Shown here in pieces: positions 14,882 to 21,103 of a stretch of DNA of 21,103 nucleotides. The DNA is from JABMPU01 sp964457455 (GTDB lineage Bacteria; Cloacimonadota; Cloacimonadia; Cloacimonadales; TCS61): positions 1 through 21,103 of the forward strand of contig CAYWJN010000046.1 of the NCBI GenBank assembly GCA_964457455.1, given 5' to 3'. Position 1 is the stretch's first letter, and the number at the start of each line of letters is the position of its first letter. Made by a program: the position numbers and the translations under genes. The notes beneath the pieces were generated by a model that saw only the letters and a program-made list of their open reading frames with translations, was not told where the DNA came from and did no database searches.

Positions 14882-15190
14882 CTAACCATATTTTATTAAA
14901 TTGATTTTACCGTTTTTATCAAAAACAATTCCTTCGGCTTTCAGAATTGCCTGCTGTTCATCATATCCTTCAGTTCCTTCGGGAAAACTTATTTTCCCTT
15001 TGCTGTTGATTACTCGCTGCCAGGGAACATCATCTTCAGCAGAAACCGAGTGCATTGCATAACCCACAACTCGCGGAGAGCATCCAACTATTTGAGAGAT
15101 CTGTCCATACGTTGCTACACGACCAGCAGGAACTAAACGTACAACTTGGAATATTCGGTCGTACAAATTTGTTTTTTTTGAAAATTTCAT
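14882..15190 (-). CDS. Alkyltransferase-like protein (ATL; MGMT family without the reactive Cys)
   Basis: A 102-residue DNA-binding protein homologous to the C-terminal domain of O6-alkylguanine-DNA alkyltransferase. The usual PCHRV active site reads PWQRV here (56-60), so Cys is replaced by Trp57. ATLs of this type cannot repair the base themselves; they flip it out and mark it for nucleotide-excision repair. The helix-turn-helix and arginine finger (SPRVVGYAM, Arg40), the PAGRVATYGQIS entry and GYDEQQAILKAEGI end are intact. The start overlaps the stop of the U32 gene as TAATG, indicating translational coupling. It ends 37 bases from the convergent hutU stop with no hairpin terminator between. 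Confidence 0.92.
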   Translation of the reverse strand: MKFSKKTNLYDRIFQVVRLVPAGRVATYGQISQIVGCSPRVVGYAMHSVSAEDDVPWQRVINSKGKISFPEGTEGYDEQQAILKAEGIVFDKNGKINLIKYG

Positions 15191-17205
15191 TATCTCAAAC
15201 CATCTTTAAAATTGAAAATGGTACTTGGATATTCAGGGCTGGAAATTTGATATTTTTTTAAGATTCTATTAAATGCCTTCTGAGATGGATTTAAATGAGA
15301 AAAATCGATGAGAAACCTTCTAAAACCTGCTTTGAGAAGTTTATTCTTATGCTGTAAAACCGAAACCGGAATCTCAGGAATAACGATAGTTATCCCATCC
15401 CGAACAATTTTTCGATAATTAAAATCTCTATCTTTAAAACTTCGTGCCTTAGAGTCTTTGTGGTTAAGAAAAACCGGCATTCGCGAATAAAAAAGTTCAG
15501 GAACAAAAAACAATGGTACAATTCCTTTCCTATCTTTGCCAAAAGTTAAATTCTGAAAATCATTTTCCAGAGGATAAACATATGACCAGATTTTTTCTTC
15601 TTTCAAAAACTGGATGCTTGCATCATTAAGTGCGTAAATATTTTCGCTGGTAAATATCATGATTTTCGGGGACGAAGAAATCAATAATTTCTGGGAAAGA
15701 TGATTTAACATAAAATTTGTAATACCTTCTCTAAGGCAGGTTTCTGTTAATTGCTTGAAGAAAACAAGATCATCTTCAGGAATGAATTTCGGAAGCTGAA
15801 TAATAATTTTATGAAGATTTTTCCTGAGAAAGTTTTTCCTGAAATCAAGCTCTGTCCATTCTGATTTTGATAAATTTAAAATCAAAAAATCAATTTTATC
15901 AAAGAAAATCTTTCCCAACCATTTTAGCGAATCTATCCTAACAAAAAGCTCTTCTCTTTTCAAGATTTTCTTTGAGCCGATTTTTCCTAAAATGTTCTTC
16001 TTTTTTTCAGATGAGAGCTGCAATTTCAACCGTTTTCCCTGAAGGGTAAATTTGTTCTTGAACTTTATTTCTGCCAATCCAATCAGGAAAACTTTATCAT
16101 CTTTTTCCACTTTGATTATATCAGTTTGAATTTTAACTACTTCTCCGATTTCTATTTGAGAACATCTTTTTTCATCTTTCCACATTCCCTTTATTTTGAT
16201 TGCTTTAGCATCGTTTCCTGTTTCCGGAAGAATTCGCAAACGATCCATAATTTTTAGTTTGTGAAGAGTTTTGAAAGAAAAAGAATCTGGAGTGCTTTGT
16301 GTAATTTTACCAATATAAATGCCGATATAAGGATTTTTTGTAATCGCATTCTTGATATCTCTACCTAAAAAATACGCTGTTTTTTCTCTGCCAAAATCAT
16401 ACTTCAAGATTTTTTTTGCAGTCTCGATTTTTCGTGGATCATCAATTACCATTCTGTATGCTCTGGCAACCTGGTAAACATATTCAGCGGACCTCATCCT
16501 GCCTTCGATTTTCAGACCTGAAATGTTTAACTTTAATATCTCAGGTAAAAAATCGATTAGCTGATTATCCTTTAGACTAAAGAAATAACCTGATTTATTT
16601 GGTAAATGATAAATTCTGCGACAGGGTTGCCTGCATAATCCGCGGTTTGCACTCATCCCTCCCAGAAAACTGCTGAAAAGACATTCTCCGGAAAACGAAT
16701 AACACAGAGCACCATGAGCAAAAATCTCCAACTCGATATTGGTTTTCAGGTTGATTCTTTCAAGCTCATGAATGGTAAGTTCTCGCGCTAAAATAATCCG
16801 CTCAAACCCTAACGAATCAGCGAAATTTACTCCAATCGAATTATGTATTCCCATTTGAGTGCTGGCATGAATGGAAAGATTGGAAAAGTACTTTTTCAGA
16901 AGATAATAAACACCCCAATCCTGAATTATAATTGAAGATATTTTTGTTTGAGAAAGCAAATAAAGGATATCAAGAAGTTGAGGAAGCTCACTATTTTTTA
17001 TGAGAGTATTGAGAGTTAAATAAACTTTGATATTTAGTTGATTTGCTTCTTTGAGTAATGATTGTAATTGATTTGGAGTGAAATTGGGTGCTCTTCCGCG
17101 CGCATTAAAATTGCGAAGTCCCAGATAAACTGAATCTGCACCGCCTTCTACAGCAGCATAAAATAATTCTGTATTGCCTACAGGGAGAAGAAGTTCGGGT
17201 TTCAT
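15190..17205 (-). CDS. U32-family protein (collagenase-like; TrhP/RlhA-type RNA hydroxylation family)
   Basis: A 671-residue cytosolic protein. The N-terminal U32 domain (about 1-290) begins KPELLLPVGN and carries ADSVYLGL, HASTQMGIHN and the signature FAHGALCYSFSGECLFSS...NRGLCRQPCRR. Its four cysteines, Cys168, Cys175, Cys191 and Cys195, are placed as in members that bind an iron-sulfur cluster. E. coli relatives hydroxylate RNA: TrhP/TrhO-type on tRNA uridine and RlhA on 23S rRNA cytidine, using prephenate metabolism. The long C-terminal half is closer in size to RlhA than to TrhP, but the exact target cannot be fixed here. The start lies 6 bases after the toxin stop, with no strong ribosome site. 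Confidence 0.93.
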   Translation of the reverse strand: MKPELLLPVGNTELFYAAVEGGADSVYLGLRNFNARGRAPNFTPNQLQSLLKEANQLNIKVYLTLNTLIKNSELPQLLDILYLLSQTKISSIIIQDWGVYYLLKKYFSNLSIHASTQMGIHNSIGVNFADSLGFERIILARELTIHELERINLKTNIELEIFAHGALCYSFSGECLFSSFLGGMSANRGLCRQPCRRIYHLPNKSGYFFSLKDNQLIDFLPEILKLNISGLKIEGRMRSAEYVYQVARAYRMVIDDPRKIETAKKILKYDFGREKTAYFLGRDIKNAITKNPYIGIYIGKITQSTPDSFSFKTLHKLKIMDRLRILPETGNDAKAIKIKGMWKDEKRCSQIEIGEVVKIQTDIIKVEKDDKVFLIGLAEIKFKNKFTLQGKRLKLQLSSEKKKNILGKIGSKKILKREELFVRIDSLKWLGKIFFDKIDFLILNLSKSEWTELDFRKNFLRKNLHKIIIQLPKFIPEDDLVFFKQLTETCLREGITNFMLNHLSQKLLISSSPKIMIFTSENIYALNDASIQFLKEEKIWSYVYPLENDFQNLTFGKDRKGIVPLFFVPELFYSRMPVFLNHKDSKARSFKDRDFNYRKIVRDGITIVIPEIPVSVLQHKNKLLKAGFRRFLIDFSHLNPSQKAFNRILKKYQISSPEYPSTIFNFKDGLR

Positions 17206-17211
17206 AACATA

Positions 17212-17487
17212 TCATCTTAGATATTGTTTAAGTTTTTTGTAAAAATTTTCATGGCTTCCAATAGAATATAAATACAGAACATCTTCAATAATTTCATAAG
17301 ATATAAGAAATAATTGTCTATCAAACTTAAATTTATAAACATGAATATTATGGAGTTCACCTTTCTTCAAATTGCCTATTTCAGGATTTTCTTCAATTAT
17401 TTTGATTTGCTTATCTATTTCTCTCTGCATTTTGTGAGTTGATTTCTTTTTAATTTTTTTAAAACGATTTGAAAAAATAATTTTCAT
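17212..17487 (-). CDS. RelE/ParE-superfamily toxin
   Basis: A 91-residue basic protein with the RelE/ParE fold pattern: an N-terminal strand-helix (KIIFSNRFKKIKKKS), a second helix (MQREIDKQIKIIEENPEIG), then strands LHNIHVYKFKFDRQLFLISYEII and LYLYSIGSHENFYKKLKQYL. The SHENFYKKL end is typical of RelE-type toxins, which cleave mRNA on the ribosome; ParE members instead poison gyrase. Sequence alone favours the RelE group but does not prove activity. Its start overlaps the antitoxin stop by 4 bases (ATGA), the normal type II order with antitoxin first. Confidence 0.87.
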   Translation of the reverse strand: MKIIFSNRFKKIKKKSTHKMQREIDKQIKIIEENPEIGNLKKGELHNIHVYKFKFDRQLFLISYEIIEDVLYLYSIGSHENFYKKLKQYLR

Positions 17488-17714
17488 TTAATAATACCGA
17501 ATTCGTACTCCTCCCCTAAACCTGCTTCAATTTCTGCTTTTGCTTCCAGTGTTTCTTTAATAAAAGAAAGAGGTAAATCCGGATTTTCTTCAGAAAGAAT
17601 CGCATCAGAAATGTATTTTTTAATTTGCTCGGAAACAGATCGATGTTCAATTATTGCCTTTACTTTCAATTTTTTTTCAATTTTTTCGGGTAAACGTACA
17701 GTTAATACATTCAT
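17484..17714 (-). CDS. Ribbon-helix-helix antitoxin
   Basis: A 76-residue antitoxin. The N-terminus NVLTVRLPEKIEKKLKVKAIIEHRSVSEQIKKYI is a CopG/MetJ-type ribbon-helix-helix: a strand with alternating polar residues followed by two helices, used for DNA binding as a dimer. The acidic C-terminal part (SEENPDLP...EAKAEIEAGLGEEYEFG) would wrap and neutralise the basic toxin. AGGAGG is at 17720-17725. The operator palindrome lies directly upstream, so autorepression is expected. The pair sits between ispF and the U32 gene, in the same direction. Confidence 0.88.
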   Translation of the reverse strand: MNVLTVRLPEKIEKKLKVKAIIEHRSVSEQIKKYISDAILSEENPDLPLSFIKETLEAKAEIEAGLGEEYEFGIIK

Positions 17715-17725
17715 ATAAACCTCCT

Positions 17726-17750
17726 GTTTGTATTCTTTACGAATACAAAC
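17726..17750 (-). promoter_or_regulatory. Operator of the toxin-antitoxin module
   Basis: GTTTGTATTC (17726-17735) and GAATACAAAC (17741-17750) form a perfect 10-bp inverted repeat with a TTTAC centre. It lies 12 bases before the antitoxin ATG and touches the ribosome site. This is the usual place for binding by the antitoxin-toxin complex. It has no T run, so it is not a terminator. Confidence 0.8.
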
Positions 17751-17769
17751 AAATACATTTCCGTATAAT

Positions 17770-17775
17770 TGTCAA
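17770..17775 (-). promoter_or_regulatory. -35 box of the toxin-antitoxin promoter
   Basis: A perfect TTGACA on the minus strand lies 56 bases before the antitoxin ATG and upstream of the operator. A clear -10 was not found; the region 17-18 bases downstream overlaps the operator, which would allow repression. Confidence 0.45.
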
Positions 17776-17807
17776 GATTAATTTAATCTATCAAGAAAGA
17801 AGATAAC

Positions 17808-18281
17808 TTACAATGACTTTAACAGTACAACCGCAGTAGCTGTAATTCCTTTTTCGTTCCCGCTGATACCCAATCCTTCTTCTGTTGTTGCTTTGATGGA
17901 GATATTTTTAATATTTGTATGAAGATCTTCAGATACATTTTTTCTTATTTGAGGAATATATATTTGTAGTCTGGGCTTTTGTGCACAAATTGTAGAATCA
18001 AGGTTACATATTTCATAGCCTGAATCGTAAAATTTTTTAGCAGTTTCTCTGAGAAGAATTCTGCTATCAATATTTTTGAATTTTTCATCGAAATCCGGGA
18101 AATGCTGACCAATGTCACCCGCTGCCAAAGCTCCTAAAATTGCATCAATAATAGCATGAATCAGCACATCCGCATCAGAATGACCTGCTAATCCCAATTC
18201 ATTCGGGATTTCTACTCCACCTAAAATTAGTTTCCTGTTCTTTACTAATTTATGAACATCATATCCATATCCGATTCTCAT
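17808..18281 (-). CDS. ispF: 2-C-methyl-D-erythritol 2,4-cyclodiphosphate synthase
   Basis: A 157-residue trimeric enzyme of the MEP isoprenoid pathway; it cyclises CDP-methylerythritol 2-phosphate to MEcPP with release of CMP. The zinc ligands Asp8, His10 (GYDVH) and His42 are in place, as are HSDADVLIHAIIDAILGAL and the DIGQHFPD motif (56-63). The C-terminal ATTEEGLGISGNEKGI loop completes the CMP pocket. I chose ATG 18281, which has GAGG 8 bases upstream and gives the normal N-terminus, over an 8-residue longer start at 18305 that lacks a ribosome site. ispD lies upstream in the same direction but is separated by a 190-base repeat-filled gap. Confidence 0.97.
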   Translation of the reverse strand: MRIGYGYDVHKLVKNRKLILGGVEIPNELGLAGHSDADVLIHAIIDAILGALAAGDIGQHFPDFDEKFKNIDSRILLRETAKKFYDSGYEICNLDSTICAQKPRLQIYIPQIRKNVSEDLHTNIKNISIKATTEEGLGISGNEKGITATAVVLLKSL

Positions 18282-18302
18282 AAATAATTCCTCTTTTTTA
18301 TC

Positions 18303-18330
18303 CACGAATTACACGAATTAACACGAAATT
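18303..18330. repeat. Tandem CACGAATT repeats
   Basis: Three units, CACGAATTA, CACGAATTAA and CACGAAATT, follow one another at 18303, 18312 and 18322, just upstream of ispF. Similar phrases are common in gaps of AT-rich environmental genomes. Function unknown. Confidence 0.6.
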
Positions 18331-18346
18331 TATTATTTCTTTTTTA

Positions 18347-18468
18347 CCCAGTTCAACCAATTCAACTAATTGAATAGTATCCAACCATTGCGAAGGTTAA
18401 TTTGAAAGAATCTCTCTGAAAGAAACCATTCGCAAGGTCTTTTCCCAGTTCAACTGATTCAACAAATT
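18347..18468. repeat. AACC..GGTT hairpin repeat, copy C, between direct repeats
   Basis: AACCATTGCGAAGGTT (18383-18398) and AACCATTCGCAAGGTC (18424-18439) can pair as an interrupted hairpin with a 25-base loop containing CTCTCTGA. Two 25-base direct repeats beginning CCCAGTTCAAC (18347-18371 and 18444-18468), differing at about three positions, flank it. The arrangement suggests an inserted palindromic element. It separates ispD from ispF. Confidence 0.7.
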
Positions 18469-18471
18469 CAA

Positions 18472-19167
18472 CTACTCGAACAAATTATTTTCAATGATAT
18501 TTTTGGCAATTTCAAAATCCATTTTAGTTGTTATCTTCAAATTAAACGATTCGCTTTCATAGACAGAAACAAGATGACCATAATGCTCTAAAATAGCAGC
18601 ATCATCCGTAAAATATAATTCTTCGATTTTTGCATTTTCGTGCAAAGTTTTTATAAGTTTATAATCAAACACTTGAGGTGTGAGTGCGCTTGCCAAATTT
18701 CCTCTATTAACTGTTTTAATAATGTGCTCATTCTTAATTTCTTTAATCGTATTTTTTATTTTTGAAATAGGAATTACAGCTTTTGAATATAAGGCTATTT
18801 TTATTAAATCTGATATTTCATTTTTCGAAACAAAAGGACGAACTCCATCATGAATTAAGACAATATCGGTTTTTGGATGGCAGGCATGAATAGCATTACA
18901 AACCGAATCCTGCCGCTCTGGTCCTCCGGGTACAACTGAAATATTTGATTGAGTAAATTCAGAAGAGATTTTGTCATGATAAATTTTCATATCCTCTCTT
19001 GGCAAGGCAACGATTATTTCATCTATTTGGGAATGTTTCGCAAAATTATCGATCGTCCAAAACAAGAGTGGTTTTTCTTTGATGCATAGGAATTGTTTTT
19101 TTTTCTCTGTTTTCAGGCGTTTTCCGCTCCCACCTGCAGTAATTATTGCTACGATATATGGTTTCAT
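18472..19167 (-). CDS. ispD: 2-C-methyl-D-erythritol 4-phosphate cytidylyltransferase
   Basis: A 231-residue cytidylyltransferase of the MEP pathway; it joins CTP and methylerythritol 4-phosphate to give CDP-methylerythritol. The CTP-binding loop TAGGSGKRL...KKKQF (10-26) includes the catalytic Arg17 and Lys24. GGPERQDSV (81-89), HDGVRPF (106-112) and TPQVF (163-167) are family motifs. Length is standard. GGAG sits a few bases before the ATG, and a perfect minus-strand TTGACA lies at 19210-19215, about 43 bases upstream. It precedes ispF; the product of IspD becomes the IspF substrate after IspE. Confidence 0.96.
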   Translation of the reverse strand: MKPYIVAIITAGGSGKRLKTEKKKQFLCIKEKPLLFWTIDNFAKHSQIDEIIVALPREDMKIYHDKISSEFTQSNISVVPGGPERQDSVCNAIHACHPKTDIVLIHDGVRPFVSKNEISDLIKIALYSKAVIPISKIKNTIKEIKNEHIIKTVNRGNLASALTPQVFDYKLIKTLHENAKIEELYFTDDAAILEHYGHLVSVYESESFNLKITTKMDFEIAKNIIENNLFE

Positions 19168-19250
19168 TTTTCTCCTTGTCTAATTTTAGGATTTAAAAGC
19201 TGAATGAGATGTCAAGAAAAATTGAATGAATCGATGATTAAACTAATTTT

Positions 19251-19293
19251 GTTATTAAAAAAATTAAGCCTTCCGAATATTCGAAAGGCTTAA
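19251..19293 (-). terminator. Terminator after the FadL-family gene
   Basis: On the minus strand TTAAGCCTTTCGAA pairs with TTCGGAAGGCTTAA (19264-19293), with one mismatch. A run of seven T follows. It starts 20 bases after the outer-membrane gene stop and isolates it from ispD. Confidence 0.9.
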
Positions 19294-19313
19294 TCAAAAT
19301 CTTTTTCAGGTTA

Positions 19314-20609
19314 TTAGAAACTATATCCTAAACCTAAACTAACAGCAAAAATATCCATTTGGTGCACACCAGGCATGTTGTGTCCTGATGCCTTGATATT
19401 TCTGTCTCCCCCGAACAGATATTCAGCTCCAAAATCGACATCAAAATTGTTGATTTTGTAACATAATCCACCTGTTACAACAGAATAAGTTTGTGATGGG
19501 AACAGAATAGTCAGAGTTTCATCCGGTGCTGGAGCAGGATCCCAATACCAACCATGAAGAATAGTTAAATTCTCATTTAATTCGTAGGCAAGTCCCACAC
19601 GAAGTTGAATGGCATCTTCCCATTCCAAATGCATCTTCTGGATTGTTGTTCCACCATAAGCTGCAGGTAATTTAATTTCAGCATCCAATTCTTCTAAAGT
19701 AGACCATTGGCTGTATTGAGCATCGAATGTGAGAGTTAATTTGTCATTCGCTTTAATAGCGAGACCTGCACCGAGCCACATTGGCCATTCAATATCAATC
19801 GAACCATCTACTGTATCAAGTCCTTGTAAATCGATATCCGCATCGCCTTCAAATTCTACATTTACAGGACTTCTGTATGTAAGCCCAAAAGAAACAATAT
19901 CGCTCATTTTATACATCAATCCAATTGATGCGCCATAACCCAATCCTGAAATATCAAATGCGGTTTGTGTATCCAGCATGCCGTCTTCTGCTACACCATA
20001 TGCAGCCAAAATATTGATTTTGTCTTCACCGCGTTTTAATTCCAACATCCCATAATAAACATTTGCAGCAACACCAATAGAAAGTTTATCGCTAAGTTGA
20101 TAAGAAATTGCCGGGCTAATATTTATTACTGCGATCTTACTCATCCATTCAAAAGTTTTTCCATAATAAGGATTTTCGATCTTAAATGGTCCTAAATCAA
20201 TTGAATCTGGACCTGAGAAAGCAACCAAATCCGCTCCATCCCATTCTGTACCAACTCCCGCTGGAACATAAACGCCGAATCCCAACCCAATTTTCCCGAG
20301 ATTGTAATTAACAAAAAGATTTGGACCGACATAATGATTCATTTCTGATTCAGCATCGATACCGTAAGCATCCAGTTTATAAGAACCAAATGGAATGATG
20401 TCTGTGCCTGCAAACATGATACTGTTACTCTGTCCGGCCAAACCAGCAGGATTCCAGTAAATAGCTGTACCATCATCAGCTAATCCGACAAAAGCACCAC
20501 CCATTCCCAAAGCTTTTGGTCCGATACTATTTAAGCTCAGTCCGTTCGCAAAAGCATTGGCTACGAAAACAACAGAAAGTAAACAAGTTAAGATTAGAAT
20601 TTTCTTCAT
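19314..20609 (-). CDS. Outer-membrane transport protein, OmpP1/FadL/TodX family
   Basis: A 431-residue predicted beta-barrel. The signal peptide covers residues 1-21 (cleavage near NAFA-NG). The mature N-terminus NGLSLNSIGPKALGMGGAFVGLADDGTAIYWNPAGLA is the hallmark of the FadL family, whose N-terminal hatch carries the NPA motif. Alternating amphipathic strands continue to a C-terminal aromatic residue (GLGYSF), the signal for barrel insertion. The family carries hydrophobic compounds such as long-chain fatty acids across the outer membrane; the ligand here is unknown. An AGGAGG-type site precedes the ATG. Its own terminator makes it a single-gene unit. Confidence 0.88.
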   Translation of the reverse strand: MKKILILTCLLSVVFVANAFANGLSLNSIGPKALGMGGAFVGLADDGTAIYWNPAGLAGQSNSIMFAGTDIIPFGSYKLDAYGIDAESEMNHYVGPNLFVNYNLGKIGLGFGVYVPAGVGTEWDGADLVAFSGPDSIDLGPFKIENPYYGKTFEWMSKIAVINISPAISYQLSDKLSIGVAANVYYGMLELKRGEDKINILAAYGVAEDGMLDTQTAFDISGLGYGASIGLMYKMSDIVSFGLTYRSPVNVEFEGDADIDLQGLDTVDGSIDIEWPMWLGAGLAIKANDKLTLTFDAQYSQWSTLEELDAEIKLPAAYGGTTIQKMHLEWEDAIQLRVGLAYELNENLTILHGWYWDPAPAPDETLTILFPSQTYSVVTGGLCYKINNFDVDFGAEYLFGGDRNIKASGHNMPGVHQMDIFAVSLGLGYSF

Positions 20610-20735
20610 AAACCCTCCTTTTTTTGATTTTGAAAAAAATTGATAGTGTTAAAAACTTTTTAAAATATAATTTGTAAAGATTTTTATTTTTTTTGCTGTT
20701 CTATAATGTTGCTTTCTTGTTGAAATTAAACGAAT

Positions 20736-20759
20736 AAAGGACGAGTTTCCCCGTCCTTT
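20736..20759 (-). terminator. Probable terminator after the NifX/NifB-type gene
   Basis: AAAGGACG (20736-20743) and CGTCCTTT (20752-20759) form a perfect 8-bp stem with an 8-base loop, 15 bases past the stop of the partial gene. The T content after the stem on the minus strand is only moderate. Confidence 0.6.
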
Positions 20760-20774
20760 AATCTGCTTTTCTTT

Positions 20775-21103
20775 TTAATGATCACACAAATTATCACCAG
20801 TTTTCAGTTCTTTGCCCAAATACTTTTTAACAAGTTCTTTGGGTGAATCTACCTGAACTCCAACGCAGACCTCAATATTATTCTGAGTAAAAAGCTCCTG
20901 GGCTCTCATTCCCATTCCGCCGGCAATGATAATATCAACGCCGTGACTACTTAAAAATCTGGGGAAAGAACCGGGTTCATGTCCTGGAGGATCGAGATAA
21001 TCTTCTTTTACGATTTTATTATCTTCAACCTCGACAATAGCAAATTTCTGGCAATGTCCAAAATGTGCACAGAGTTCTCCATTTGCTGTTGGTATTGCGA
21101 ATA
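20775..21103 (-). CDS. NifX/NifB-family (dinitrogenase iron-molybdenum cofactor biosynthesis domain) protein, partial
   Basis: The gene runs off the right edge; about 108 C-terminal residues are visible, and probably only the first few are missing. It reads FAIPTANGELCAHFGHC...FAIVEVED, then DPPGHEPGSFPRFLSSHGVDIIIAGGMGMRAQELF and EVCVGVQ, ending LCDH. This is the small stand-alone form of the NifX/NifB C-terminal domain. Such proteins are common in anaerobes near Mrp-type ATPases and other iron-sulfur genes, and most are not part of a nitrogenase system. The AHFGHC and terminal CDH residues could bind a cluster. No nif gene is visible here. Confidence 0.87.
   Translation of the reverse strand, partial: FAIPTANGELCAHFGHCQKFAIVEVEDNKIVKEDYLDPPGHEPGSFPRFLSSHGVDIIIAGGMGMRAQELFTQNNIEVCVGVQVDSPKELVKKYLGKELKTGDNLCDH

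Noticed and set aside
18282..18305. Longer start of IspF
   Set aside because: It lacks a ribosome site and lies in tandem CACGAATT repeats; the ATG at 18281 has a GAGG and the family N-terminus.

Overview
The window looks like a chromosomal piece of an AT-rich, Gram-negative-type bacterium of the FCB superphylum, most probably a Candidatus Cloacimonadota (WWE1) relative. Two secreted proteins end in the NYPNPFNP-type C-terminal sorting domain used with type IX secretion. There is also a FadL-type outer-membrane channel, the MEP (non-mevalonate) isoprenoid genes ispD and ispF, and an intergenic style full of short palindromic repeats. The taxon call is inference from these traits; no rRNA or tRNA gene is present to confirm it.

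Layout. 1-4376 (+): a C10 (streptopain-like) cysteine peptidase and a pectate-lyase-like beta-helix protein, both with signal peptides and sorting tails. 4377-4842: a non-coding, repeat-rich gap closed by a strong terminator. 4843-5880 (+): threonine aldolase. 5895-7153: a REP island, in which two complex four-hairpin palindromic elements bracket an internally deleted REP-associated transposase (RAYT). A macrodomain gene follows, then a half-element that supplies the 5' end of an MnmC2-like methyltransferase gene. 7887-9014 (+): an AAA/DUF4143 ATPase gene that appears to have been inserted at the 3' end of that methyltransferase gene, because a second copy of the gene end lies beyond it. 9193-10527 (+): a small membrane protein and ruvB. 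10807-11829 (+): a 10-TM ArsP_2-type metal transporter, perhaps leaderless. 11983-14844 (+): an unrecognised 271-aa protein directly joined to a long-form urocanate hydratase (hutU).

The right third is on the minus strand. Reading in the direction of transcription from the right edge: a partial NifX/NifB-type protein, a FadL-family protein with its own terminator, ispD, a repeat-filled gap, ispF, an RHH antitoxin and RelE-type toxin with a perfect operator palindrome, a U32-family protein, and an alkyltransferase-like (ATL) protein overlapping it as TAATG.

The most interesting content is structural: the RAYT/REP island (a decayed 'REPtron'), its half-copy that lends a start codon to a host gene, the duplicated methyltransferase 3' end flanking a mobile-looking ATPase gene, and a second hairpin repeat family present at three separate gaps. 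No CRISPR array, tRNA or rRNA was seen.
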